Positions 8,587 to 16,982 of a stretch of DNA of 61,651 nucleotides are shown here, piece by piece. Made by a program: the position numbers and the translations under genes. Location: positions 1-61,651 of the forward strand of contig NZ_RBZW01000013.1 of NCBI RefSeq assembly GCF_006543045.1, read 5' to 3'. The stretch comes from Salinadaptatus halalkaliphilus. GTDB lineage: Archaea; Halobacteriota; Halobacteria; Halobacteriales; Natrialbaceae. The number at the start of each line of letters is the position of its first letter. Positions within the stretch are counted from its first letter, which is position 1. The notes beneath the pieces were generated by a model. That model saw nothing but the letters and a program-made list of their open reading frames with translations, was not told where the DNA came from and ran no database searches.

Positions 8587-9714
8587 ATGGATCAGGAGCA
8601 ACTCGAGTGTGCAATCGTCCGCGGCGGAACGAGCAAAGGCGTCTACATTCGTGAAGACGAGCTTCCGGAATCGAACCGCGACGAGGCAATTCTCTCCCTG
8701 TTTGGTAGTCCCGACGATCGACAGATCGACGGGCTCGGCGGTGCGACATCGACGACGTCGAAACTGATGATCGTCACCGCGAGTGATCGCGACGGCGTCG
8801 ATGTCGATTACACCTTCGGTCAGGTCGCCGTCGACGAACCGGTTATCGATTACGGTGGCAACTGCGGGAATCTCACGTGTGGTATCGGCTCGTTCGCTGT
8901 CGACGAAGGACTCGTCGACGTCGATGCCGACGCCGATGCTGTCGACCTTCGACTCTACAACACGAATACGGGCGCAATTATCGACCAGACGGTTCCGCTG
9001 TCGGGTGAGCGGGCCGAGACGCGCGGGGAGTTCAAGGTTCACGGCGTCCCCGGAACCGGTGCACGGATCGATACCACGTTCCGTGACCCTGCCGGTGCCG
9101 TCACCGACGAGCTGTTCCCGCTTGGCGAGCCGACGACGGAGATCGAGGTCGACGGCGAACCGATCGAGACGAGCGTCGTCGACGTGACGACGCCCGTGGC
9201 GTTCGTTCGTGCGGCCGATATCGGACTCACCGCGACCGAACTCCCCGACGAGATCGATAGCGACCCCGAGCTCCTCGAGCGCATCGAGCGGATTCGAGCG
9301 GCGGTCTGTGAGCGACTCGGCCTCGTTGAGGACGCCGATCGGGCGTCGATCGAGTCGCCAGGCTATCCGAAGCTCGCGTTCGTCACCGAGCCGACGACCT
9401 ACGAGGGGACGACCGGTAACGAGGTTCGTGCCGACGAGCAAACGATCACTTCGCGGATCATGAGCATGCAGAAACTGCACCCGGTGTACGCCGTGACGGG
9501 CGCATCCTGTACCGCCGCAGCTGCAGTGTTGCCAGGCACGATTCCCCACGAGGTCGCCGACGACGACGGCGATCAGGTGGCTATCGGCCATCCCAAGGGG
9601 ACGATGACCGTTCGTGCCGATGTCGACACAGCGGCGCCGAGCGTCGATGCGGTCACGATCTATCGGACATCGCGTCGGCTCATGGACGGCACCGGCTACT
9701 ACCAGACGAACTAA
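8587..9714 (+). CDS. PrpF-family isomerase (aconitate / methylaconitate / oxalomesaconate type), copy A
   Basis: This 375-residue protein is of the PrpF/DUF453 family, whose members isomerise 2-methylaconitate or aconitate or tautomerise 4-oxalomesaconate. The family signature RGGTSKG is at residues 12-18. Lys59 (TTSKLM) and Cys93 (GGNCGNL) match the two catalytic residues described for PrpF. The open frame extends 51 codons upstream, but the family start [18 protein letters not shown] fixes the ATG at 8587. It lies beside a second M29/NicX-like gene and between tctCBA and a TcuA-like gene, so an aconitate isomerase role fits. Substrate is inference. Confidence 0.85.
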   Translation: MDQEQLECAIVRGGTSKGVYIREDELPESNRDEAILSLFGSPDDRQIDGLGGATSTTSKLMIVTASDRDGVDVDYTFGQVAVDEPVIDYGGNCGNLTCGIGSFAVDEGLVDVDADADAVDLRLYNTNTGAIIDQTVPLSGERAETRGEFKVHGVPGTGARIDTTFRDPAGAVTDELFPLGEPTTEIEVDGEPIETSVVDVTTPVAFVRAADIGLTATELPDEIDSDPELLERIERIRAAVCERLGLVEDADRASIESPGYPKLAFVTEPTTYEGTTGNEVRADEQTITSRIMSMQKLHPVYAVTGASCTAAAAVLPGTIPHEVADDDGDQVAIGHPKGTMTVRADVDTAAPSVDAVTIYRTSRRLMDGTGYYQTN

Positions 9715-9863
9715 TCTCGTCGTCGTCCTTTGATCGGGTGCGTCGACCCGTTGTGGTGTGTCGGTTCAACGCTGTCGCCGACCGTTGGGACGATCCGTTC
9801 GAGAGACGGCCAAATCACCGATATTTTTATGCCGGTTGGCGGCAGCTATCACATATAGAAACT

Positions 9864-10838
9864 ATGCTCGACGTAGAGATGGCGACAGCAGCGCGTGGTA
9901 TCGTAGACGAGTGTCTCGACGTGCAACCCGGCGAAGAGGTGCTGGTCGTCGCCGACGCGAAAAAAGAGGAGGTCGCACGCGCCGTTGCACGAGCGGCAAC
10001 TGCGGCCGGGGCAGAGGCGATAATCACGACGATGCCGCTGCTCGAGAGCCACGGGAACGAGCCCCCCGAAACGGTTGCGGAGGCGATGGCCGCCGCCGAT
10101 GTCGTGTTTACGTGTACGACTCACGCTATCACCCACACCCGATCGCGGCTCGCGGCCGCAGAGGCTGGTGCCAGATGCGGTATTCTTCGCAGCGTGACCG
10201 AGGAGATGATGGTCGAGGGCGCCATGAGCGTCGACTTCGAGGAGCTTCGGACTCGAACCGAAGCCGTTCGTGATGTCCTCGACGACGCGTCCGAGGTTCA
10301 CGTACGTAGTGACGAGGGGACCGACATCACGTTCAGTGTCGAGGGCTGCTCGGCGTTCTCGCTCGACGGCTATTTCCACGAGAACTACGGCTTTGCGACG
10401 CTCCCACCGGGCGAGTCGCCGACCCATCCAGCCGAGGGGACCGCAAACGGGACGATCGTCGTCGATGTCTCGATGGACAACCTCGGCCAACTCGAGGAAC
10501 CGATCACCCTCGAGGTCGAAGACGGGTTCGTTACCGAAGTCGAGGGTGGCGAGCAGGCCGATGCGCTCCGGACGCTGATCGCGGAAAGCGACGAGAACGC
10601 CGGCAACCTCGCGGAGTTTGCGATCGGGACCAACCCCGAGGCGAAGCTGATCGGCAACCTCGCCGAGGACAAGAAACTCGCCGGAACGGTCCACTTTGCC
10701 GTCGGCGACAACGAGTCACTCGGCGGGACGCTGAAAAGCGACATCCACCTGGACGGTGTGGTTCGAACGCCGACCGTCACGCTCGACGATCGCGTCGTCG
10801 TCGAGGATGGACAGCTCGCAGCCGACATTTTCGAGTAA
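9864..10838 (+). CDS. M29/NicX-fold metalloprotein, copy B
   Basis: This 324-residue paralogue of the protein at 7454-8431 keeps the probable metal ligands: Glu251 (NLAEFAIG), His277 (TVHFAVG), His295 and Asp297 (DIHLDG). The glutamate missing from copy A is kept here. The longer open frame from 9738 is not used by homology: the conserved protein starts MLDVEMATAARG. TTTTTATG near 9824 may serve as promoter element. It sits between two PrpF genes. Possible functions are aminopeptidase or non-haem iron ring-opening dioxygenase. The sequence does not decide between them. Confidence 0.72.
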   Translation: MLDVEMATAARGIVDECLDVQPGEEVLVVADAKKEEVARAVARAATAAGAEAIITTMPLLESHGNEPPETVAEAMAAADVVFTCTTHAITHTRSRLAAAEAGARCGILRSVTEEMMVEGAMSVDFEELRTRTEAVRDVLDDASEVHVRSDEGTDITFSVEGCSAFSLDGYFHENYGFATLPPGESPTHPAEGTANGTIVVDVSMDNLGQLEEPITLEVEDGFVTEVEGGEQADALRTLIAESDENAGNLAEFAIGTNPEAKLIGNLAEDKKLAGTVHFAVGDNESLGGTLKSDIHLDGVVRTPTVTLDDRVVVEDGQLAADIFE

Positions 10839-10907
10839 CCCGTCCGGAAGCGGGACCGTCCTCGTCGCCGGCTCAGTTTTCGAGGTTCAGTCGAAGCGGA
10901 TCGTCTG

Positions 10908-12068
10908 TTAATTCGGTCGCTCTACGCGCTCGAGATCACGGTAGAAGGCGGTCCCGCTCATGAGCAGTCTGGCCGTCCGGCCGATCGAGACGTGGTTGAT
11001 CGTCCCGGCATCGTCGTCGACGCCGATCGTCATCGTCCCTTTGGGATGGCCGATTCGGACCGCATCGCCGGTCCGTCTCGCGGTTTCGGCGGGAATGGTC
11101 TCGGGGATCCGTGTCGCCGCTGCCAGACACATCGCGCCCGTCGTCGCGTAGGCGTGGTGGGGTCGTTGCGTCGAGACCATTCGGGCCGTAATATCGAGAT
11201 CCGCCGCGTCGATGGTCGCCTCGACGGTCGTGTCGTAGCGCTGTGGCTCCGACACGGCCGCGATAAACGGCATCGTCGGTCGCTGCTCGAGCGCGTCCGC
11301 CGGCTCGTCGACGAGCCCGAGTGTCACACAGGCCTGTCCGCGAATCCGCTCGAGTCGCTCGAGGAATTCCTCGTCTTCCTCGAGGTCGGCGGGCGATTCC
11401 GTCCCCGTGAGATCGAGGTCCGACGCCCGAAGGAAGACGGTGACGTTCGTCGCATCTACGATGGAGACTTCGTAGGGCTCGCCGTCGACGACGAGTTCGT
11501 CGGTCGCGTTCCCCGTGGGCAACGTCGTCTCGAGGATGCCGCCGCCGGGCTCGAGATACCGCGACTGGACGCGGGCGCCGGTACCGGGGACGCCGTCGAT
11601 GCTGTAGGTGCCATAGGGATTTGGCTCGCCGTCGACGACGGGCACGTCCTGCTCGATGATCGAGTCGGTGTTTTCGCTGTAGATCCGAACCGTCGTCGTC
11701 GGCTCGGTCGGTGTCACGAACCCCTCGAGGATCCCGTAGACGCCGACGGCACTGACGAGGTTGCCACAGTTCCCGCTCCAGTCGACGGTCGGATTGGAGA
11801 TACCGATCTGGGCGTACTCGTAAGCGATATCGGCATCCGGTCGGTCGCTGTCGTTGACGAGCATCAGCTTGCTCGTATGCGTGTGGGACCCGCCCAGTCC
11901 GTCGACCTGCAGCGGGTCGGGCGAGCCGAACAACTCGAGGAGCAACTCGTCGCGTTTCTCGGGATCGGCCGGCATCGTCGCCGGGGTCGTAAAGAAACCC
12001 TTGCTGGTTCCCCCACGGATGAGACAGCCGTCGATCCCGTGTTGTACGCTCGAGGTATCGAGGTTCAT
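10908..12068 (-). CDS. PrpF-family isomerase, copy B
   Basis: This second PrpF-type isomerase has 386 residues. RGGTSKG is at 18-24, with catalytic-type Lys67 (HTSKLML) and Cys101 (SGNCGNL). The C-terminal [13 protein letters not shown] is shared with copy A ([10 protein letters not shown]). A TATA box (TTTAAA, 12092-12097) sits 26 nt before the ATG at 12068, and the in-frame ATG at 12089 would lie almost on it, so 12068 is the start. It converges with NicX-fold copy B, which ends 70 bp away. Two PrpF copies suggest two related unsaturated acids or a heteromer. Neither is proven. Confidence 0.85.
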   Translation of the reverse strand: MNLDTSSVQHGIDGCLIRGGTSKGFFTTPATMPADPEKRDELLLELFGSPDPLQVDGLGGSHTHTSKLMLVNDSDRPDADIAYEYAQIGISNPTVDWSGNCGNLVSAVGVYGILEGFVTPTEPTTTVRIYSENTDSIIEQDVPVVDGEPNPYGTYSIDGVPGTGARVQSRYLEPGGGILETTLPTGNATDELVVDGEPYEVSIVDATNVTVFLRASDLDLTGTESPADLEEDEEFLERLERIRGQACVTLGLVDEPADALEQRPTMPFIAAVSEPQRYDTTVEATIDAADLDITARMVSTQRPHHAYATTGAMCLAAATRIPETIPAETARRTGDAVRIGHPKGTMTIGVDDDAGTINHVSIGRTARLLMSGTAFYRDLERVERPN

Positions 12069-12091
12069 ACCCCCACGTACGAACGTCATCG

Positions 12092-12097
12092 TTTAAA
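12092..12097 (-). promoter_or_regulatory. TATA box of PrpF copy B
   Basis: TTTAAA is centred about 26 nt before the ATG at 12068. It fixes a leaderless start and rules out the ATG at 12089. Confidence 0.6.
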
Positions 12098-12319
12098 TGC
12101 TCGGGACTCTCGGGGCGACCACTGGTGAGTTGGGACGGCGACGGAATCGAGACGGCCCGCCGTCGGTCACGGCCAGCAAAACTGCACGACGAGACGCGTT
12201 TGTGCCGGTTCGGCGGTACAGCAGACCGTGTGTCGCAGTGGCAACTCTAGGCTGGGATCGATCGTGCGAGACGATCAGCCGGACACAATCTATTTGGCGA
12301 CTATCGTCGTCCATCGCCT

Positions 12320-13705
12320 ATGGACGCGCTCGATCCTGGGACGTGTACGATTGCGGCGACTGGCGATTCGATCATAACCCGGCCCATTGGCCATCTCGCC
12401 GAGCGAGACGAGGGGTTTGCCGATCTGCAAGCGTTGCTTACCGACGCCGACGCGACGGTGACGAATCTCGAGGTTGTGTTGCCGGACGACGACACCGCCG
12501 GAACGCCGCCGGTGGCGGTCCCCAGCCAGTACCAGTATCTCAGTTCTTTGGCGGGTATTCTCATGCGAGCCGATCCCGTCGTCCTCGAGGAACTCGAGGA
12601 GTTGGGGATCGATCTCTTTGCGACGGCATCGAACCACTCGTTCGATTACGGACGCTCGGGACTGAAAGCGACCATCGACGCGCTGACCGAACGGTCGCTT
12701 CCGTTCGCGGGGATGGGACGGACGCTTGCCGACGCACGACGGCCGGCGTACGTCGAGACGGCGGGCGGGCGCGTCGGCCTCGTCGGGGCGACCGCGAGCG
12801 TTCCGCCGGCGAGCGAAGCCGGCCCCGCCTCGCCGATCCATCCCGGCCGGTCGGGAGTCAACCCGCTCCATCTCCGGTGGGTCTACGGCGCCACGCCGGC
12901 TCAACTCGAGCGACTCCAGGACCTCGCTGCCGAACTCGGTATCGAGTCGATGAAATCGACGTGGCTCGATCGATCCGCCCCCGATCGCGACGAGCACTCC
13001 TATTACTGGTTCATGCACATGCCGATCGAGACGGTCAACGACGAGAGCGAGGTCGGCGTCCGACTCGAGCCGATCGAGGCGGATCGTCGTGCGTATCTCG
13101 AGTCGGTGTCGACGGCGGCGACGAACGCGGACTGGACCGTCGCGAGCCTGCACGGCCACCAGTCGGCTGGCGGCGTCAGAAATACGTCGGAGACGCCGGC
13201 GTTTCTGCGAGCGTTCGCACGCGAGTGCATCGACGCGGGTGCGGACCTCTTCGTCGTCACCGGCCCGCACGTGCTCCGTGGCATGGAGATCTACGAGGGG
13301 CGACCGATCTTCTACTCGCTTGGCAACCTCTTCTATCAGACGGAGACGATCGAGTGGCTCCCACCCGAGAGTTTCGATTACTACGGGGTCGACGACCGAA
13401 CGGCCATGACCGACCTGTTCGAGGCGCGGTATTTCGACACCGACGGGAATCCCGCCGGCAATCTCGCGCGCGACGAGTACTGGGAAACCGTCGTCCCTGT
13501 CTGCCAGTTTGCCGACGACGTACTCGAGTCGATTACACTCCATCCCTGCGTGCTCGGTCAGGACCGCGACCTGCCCCGGCGTGGGACGCCGACGCTCGCG
13601 ACCGGCGAGGCGGCCACGTCTATTATCGAACGCTTTCAGACGCTTTCGGAGCCGTACGGCGTCGATATCGCCCTCGAGGACGACGTTGGCGTCGTCGACT
13701 GGTGA
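12320..13705 (+). CDS. CapA/PgsA-like metallophosphatase-fold protein
   Basis: This 461-residue protein belongs to the CapA family (poly-gamma-glutamate synthesis-associated, calcineurin-like fold). Conserved blocks are present: ATGDSI at the N-terminus, TVTNLEVVL, ATASNHSFDYG, HGHQ and GPHVLRGMEIYEGRPIFYSLGNL. No signal peptide or membrane anchor is visible, unlike surface CapA. A catabolic or hydrolytic soluble role is therefore as likely as polyglutamate export, and the usual capB/capC partners are absent. CTATTTGG at 12289-12296 is 27 nt upstream and gives a leaderless start at 12320. Confidence 0.82.
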   Translation: MDALDPGTCTIAATGDSIITRPIGHLAERDEGFADLQALLTDADATVTNLEVVLPDDDTAGTPPVAVPSQYQYLSSLAGILMRADPVVLEELEELGIDLFATASNHSFDYGRSGLKATIDALTERSLPFAGMGRTLADARRPAYVETAGGRVGLVGATASVPPASEAGPASPIHPGRSGVNPLHLRWVYGATPAQLERLQDLAAELGIESMKSTWLDRSAPDRDEHSYYWFMHMPIETVNDESEVGVRLEPIEADRRAYLESVSTAATNADWTVASLHGHQSAGGVRNTSETPAFLRAFARECIDAGADLFVVTGPHVLRGMEIYEGRPIFYSLGNLFYQTETIEWLPPESFDYYGVDDRTAMTDLFEARYFDTDGNPAGNLARDEYWETVVPVCQFADDVLESITLHPCVLGQDRDLPRRGTPTLATGEAATSIIERFQTLSEPYGVDIALEDDVGVVDW

Positions 13706-13816
13706 CGCACAGGGGTTGACGATGACGTTCGTCGAGCCCGATTCGCGCTCTCAAGGACAGCCCGCTCGAGTTTGCGCGACAGTAACGTATTTCACGAGGG
13801 CGTTCGGTGTGATCGT

Positions 13817-14320
13817 ATGGTCGAAGAAGGCGAACCGGCACCCGATTTCACGGTGCCACTGGCAGGTGGCGACGCGTACAACGACCTCGAACAGTTCACG
13901 CTCTCGGATGCCCTCGGCGACGGGCCGATCGTACTCGCGTTTTTCCCGGCGGCGTTTACCGGCGGGTGTACCGAGGAAATGTGTACGTTCCGCGATTCGA
14001 TGGCCGATTTCGAGGCGCTCGATGCGCAGGTGTACGGCATTAGCGTCGATCTCCCGTTCGCACAGAACGTGTGGATGCAAGAGCACGACCTCCAGTTCCC
14101 GATGCTCTCGGACTGGGACCACGAGGTAATCCATCAGTACGACGTCGTTCTCGAGGAGATGTACGGCTCGATCGAGGCGGCCGAACGGAGCGTCTTCGTG
14201 CTCGATGCCGAGGGGACTGTCGCGTACAGGTGGGTTCGAGACGACGAGAATCCCGAGTTCGAGACGTTTATCGACGACGTTCGAGACGTCGTTGTGGATG
14301 TCGTCGACGAGACCGTGTAG
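13817..14320 (+). CDS. Peroxiredoxin (AhpC/TSA, BCP/PrxQ-like)
   Basis: This thiol peroxidase of 167 residues reduces hydrogen peroxide and organic hydroperoxides. The active-site segment FFPAAFTGGCTEEMC gives the peroxidatic Cys51 in a P-x3-T-x2-C motif. A second Cys56 at five residues' distance is the arrangement of PrxQ/BCP-type enzymes that form an intramolecular disulfide. The open frame continues 15 codons upstream, but the protein starts MVEEGEPAPDFTVP and a TATA-like ACGTATTTC (13785-13793) lies 27 nt before 13817. The reductant partner is not obvious, though a thioredoxin-reductase-like gene lies at 23621. Confidence 0.88.
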   Translation: MVEEGEPAPDFTVPLAGGDAYNDLEQFTLSDALGDGPIVLAFFPAAFTGGCTEEMCTFRDSMADFEALDAQVYGISVDLPFAQNVWMQEHDLQFPMLSDWDHEVIHQYDVVLEEMYGSIEAAERSVFVLDAEGTVAYRWVRDDENPEFETFIDDVRDVVVDVVDETV

Positions 14321-14417
14321 CCGACGATCCTGGACGTCTTCCGTCCTCGAGAGCGTGGAACCATCTCTCTTGTCTCTCCAAATAATTATCAGGGTTGCCG
14401 AGCGACCACTAGCGGCC

Positions 14418-15179
14418 ATGGATTTCAGCAATCAGACAGCACTCGTCACCGGTGCCAGTCGGAATATCGGCGAAGCGATCGCGGTTTCGATCGCCGAGGC
14501 GGGTGGCGATGTCGGCGTAACCTCGAAATCGGACGAAAGAGCGTGCCGGGCGACGGCCGATCGAATCGAAGCGGCCGGCGGCGACGCGACGGTCGTCTGC
14601 GGAGACCTCGGCGAGCCGGACGACATCGAGCGCATCGTCAGGACCGTGAGAGAGGAGCTCGGATCGATCGATATTCTCGTCAACAACGCGACCGTACGGC
14701 CGAGGAAACCGTTCCTGGAGGTCGATGAGGACGACCTCGACACCGTTCTCGAGACGAACGTCAAGGGGACGTTCCTGACAACACAACACGTCGTCCCGGA
14801 GATGATTGCGGCTGGCGGTGGATCGATCGTGAACCTGATCGGCGCGATGGTCTATCTCGGTCGGACTGGCAAGTCCCACTCCTACGCGAGCAAACTGGGG
14901 ATTGAAGGCCAGGTTCGACAGCTCGCCTCCGAACTCGGCCCCGAGGGAATCCGCGTCAACGCGGTTTCGCCAGGGCTTATCGATACCGACCGCGACGAAC
15001 CAATCGACGGGAAAGACGACCTTCTCGAGTCGATCCCGCTCCAGCGGGCCGGAGACCCAGCGGAAGTCGCCGACGCCTGTTGTTTTCTGGCTTCCGACCA
15101 GGCATCCTTTATCACCGGGCAGGTTCTCCACGTCAACGGGGGTATCTATCCGACGCCGAACGTTATTTCACCGGAATAA
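14418..15179 (+). CDS. SDR-family oxidoreductase with atypical active site
   Basis: This short-chain dehydrogenase/reductase has 253 residues and the NAD(P) motif TGASRNIG (11-18), NNA (89-91) and the VNAVSPG segment, so the fold is clear. The catalytic residues are unusual. The usual Ser is replaced in NLIGAMVYLG, and the Lys of YxxxK (Lys159) has Ser155 at the minus-4 position with Tyr156 shifted by one (HSYASK). It may use a dienoyl-CoA-reductase-like S-x3-K or be a non-classical SDR. It lies 79 nt before the TcuA-like gene and 97 nt after the peroxiredoxin. ATAATTATC (14384-14391) gives a near-leaderless start. Confidence 0.85.
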   Translation: MDFSNQTALVTGASRNIGEAIAVSIAEAGGDVGVTSKSDERACRATADRIEAAGGDATVVCGDLGEPDDIERIVRTVREELGSIDILVNNATVRPRKPFLEVDEDDLDTVLETNVKGTFLTTQHVVPEMIAAGGGSIVNLIGAMVYLGRTGKSHSYASKLGIEGQVRQLASELGPEGIRVNAVSPGLIDTDRDEPIDGKDDLLESIPLQRAGDPAEVADACCFLASDQASFITGQVLHVNGGIYPTPNVISPE

Positions 15180-15258
15180 CTGTCGAGACGGCACCTCGAA
15201 TTCTATAGATTTATTAAACTCGAACCGATCGATTACGTATCGGAGCGAGACATCGCTA

Positions 15259-16668
15259 ATGACAACTACCGAATCGTACGACGTCGTCGTCGTAGGCTGT
15301 GGTATCGCCGGCATTACGGCCGGACTTCGAGCAACGGAACAGGACCTCTCGGTCGCCTTGCTCGAGAAGGCACCGGAGGACAACCGTGGTGGACACACCC
15401 AGTTCACCGAATCGTTCCGCATTCCGACCGCGGACATCGATCTCGACGTCGAGTTCAACGTCGAGGACTACTCCGCCTCGGACTTCTATTCGGACATCAT
15501 GAAGGTCACCAACTACCGTGCGGACGACGACCTCGCGGAAGTCGTCACCAAGGAGGCTGCCGAGACCTTCGAGTGGCTCACCGAGCTGGGGATGGAGTGG
15601 GAGTACCAGGCACCCCACCCAGGATATACGGCGGGACGCGTCTGGCTGGACGGCGAAGAGATGATCGATCACTACGTCGAGATTCTCGAAGAGGAAGGCG
15701 TCGACATCTACTACAACGCCGAAGCCCAGGGAGTCGACCGTGGTGACGACGGTCACGTCGAAGGCGTCACTGCATTCGTCGACGGCCAGCGCACGCAGTT
15801 CGAGGCCGAGGCGACGATCCTCGCTGCGGGCGACTACGGCTCGAGCAAGGAGAAGCGAACGCGGTACTACGGCCGTGGCTACGGCAACATGAAGGTTCGC
15901 GGTAGCCGGTACAACACCGGTGAAGTGATCGACGCGGCGATGGATGTCGGCGCGAAGTCCGACGGCGAGTGGGGCGACGCACACATGGCGCTGATCGACG
16001 CCGGCTCGCCCGATGTCGAAGGCGGCATCACCCGTATCGACGGCTACCAGTACGGCCTCATCCTGAATCACGACGGCGAACGGTTCGTCGACGAGGGTGA
16101 AGATGCTCGAGCGCACACCTATGCGAAATTCGGCCAGCGTATCTTCGAGCAACCGTTCCACGAAGCCTTCATCGTCGTCGACTCGAACGTCGTCGACGAC
16201 GTGGCCCACATGGGTCCCTCGCGAGCAGTCAGTGCCGATTCGCTCGAGGGACTCGCTCGGCGTCTCGACATCGAGGATGTCGAGCAAGCCGTCGAAACGA
16301 TCGAAGCGTACAACGAGGCCTGTGACGCCGAGGCGGCGGCCAACTACGATCCGGAAGTCCTCGACGGCAACGAGACGGACGGGCTGGACCTGCCAAAGTC
16401 CAACTGGGCACTCCCGCTCGACGAGCCGCCGTACACCGGCTACCCCGTCACTGGCGGGATGACGTTCGCGTTCGGTGGCGTCGCAATTACCAAAGATGCG
16501 GAAGTGCTGGATACGACCGACTCCGTTATCCCTGGGCTCTACGGCGCCGGAAACGTCACCGGCGGGTTGTTCTACAACAACTATCCAGGTGGAACTGGGT
16601 TGACGAACGCGGCCGTCTACGGCAAGGTCGCCGCGGAGAACGCAGCGGCGTATATCCGGTCCGAGTAA
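15259..16668 (+). CDS. TcuA-like FAD-dependent tricarballylate dehydrogenase / fumarate-reductase-fold oxidoreductase
   Basis: This flavoprotein of 469 residues has a dinucleotide-binding G13-x-G15-x-x-G18 and internal blocks shared with TcuA, which oxidises tricarballylate to cis-aconitate. The blocks are RGGHTQ (TcuA RGGNSQ), VRGSRYNTG, AHMALIDAGSP, GGITRIDGYQYGLILN and FVDEGEDA. The open frame begins much earlier, but MTTTESYDVVVVGCGIAG fixes the ATG at 15259. TATA-like TTATTAAA at 15211-15218 implies a short leader. The electron-transfer partner TcuB is not in the window. With tctCBA and PrpF genes it points to tricarballylate or a related acid. Other unsaturating substrates are possible. 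Confidence 0.8.
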   Translation: MTTTESYDVVVVGCGIAGITAGLRATEQDLSVALLEKAPEDNRGGHTQFTESFRIPTADIDLDVEFNVEDYSASDFYSDIMKVTNYRADDDLAEVVTKEAAETFEWLTELGMEWEYQAPHPGYTAGRVWLDGEEMIDHYVEILEEEGVDIYYNAEAQGVDRGDDGHVEGVTAFVDGQRTQFEAEATILAAGDYGSSKEKRTRYYGRGYGNMKVRGSRYNTGEVIDAAMDVGAKSDGEWGDAHMALIDAGSPDVEGGITRIDGYQYGLILNHDGERFVDEGEDARAHTYAKFGQRIFEQPFHEAFIVVDSNVVDDVAHMGPSRAVSADSLEGLARRLDIEDVEQAVETIEAYNEACDAEAAANYDPEVLDGNETDGLDLPKSNWALPLDEPPYTGYPVTGGMTFAFGGVAITKDAEVLDTTDSVIPGLYGAGNVTGGLFYNNYPGGTGLTNAAVYGKVAAENAAAYIRSE

Positions 16669-16715
16669 CCGACGCTTATCACTACCGTGGTCGCGGGATC
16701 GACATTCGGTTTCTG

Positions 16716-16800
16716 ATACGGACCGCTGTCCGTCATTGCCGGTGCAATTGCGACTCCTGCGATTGTACCAGCAAATCGTTCCAGTAGTCCAGTAGTCCGT
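16716..16800. repeat. Dispersed palindromic element, copy A (divergent)
   Basis: Starts TGATACGGACCGCTG and ends AGTAGTCCGT. The arms pair over roughly 30 nt with mismatches. The right arm carries a tandem duplication of AGTAGTCC. It is the least conserved of the fuller copies. Confidence 0.6.
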
Positions 16801-16940
16801 CCGTCTATCGCATCTTTTGTCGGCCTCGACGCGTGGCCGAACGACCGTCTGCGACAACGTCTTTCCACTTCTTTTCGAGATTTCCTGCGGAGTTTTTATT
16901 TTCTCGATCGCAAATGAAACACCGAATCTCTACGATGGCC

Positions 16941-16951
16941 ATAATATTTTT
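16941..16951 (+). promoter_or_regulatory. Putative TATA region of the transducer gene
   Basis: ATAATATTTTT lies about 37 nt before the chosen ATG at 16983. A second AT run (CTTATATGG, 16961-16969) is closer, so the exact box is uncertain. Confidence 0.4.
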
Positions 16952-16982
16952 GCCACGTTGCTTATATGGTCGATACCAAACT

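Larger units (their letters stand above)
16669..16982. other. Intergenic region between the TcuA-like gene and the transducer
   Basis: These 314 bp hold a divergent copy of the dispersed palindrome (16716-16800) and the AT-rich promoter of the chemotaxis transducer. No gene is seen. Confidence 0.6.

Noticed and set aside
12097-13719. 540-codon plus-strand frame overlapping the CapA-like gene
   Set aside because: Its composition is Arg-rich and unlike haloarchaeal protein. The CapA frame has conserved motifs and a fitting promoter.
15256-16857. 533-codon frame antisense to the TcuA-like gene
   Set aside because: Shadow of an acidic protein gene, Val/Arg/Asp-rich without motifs.
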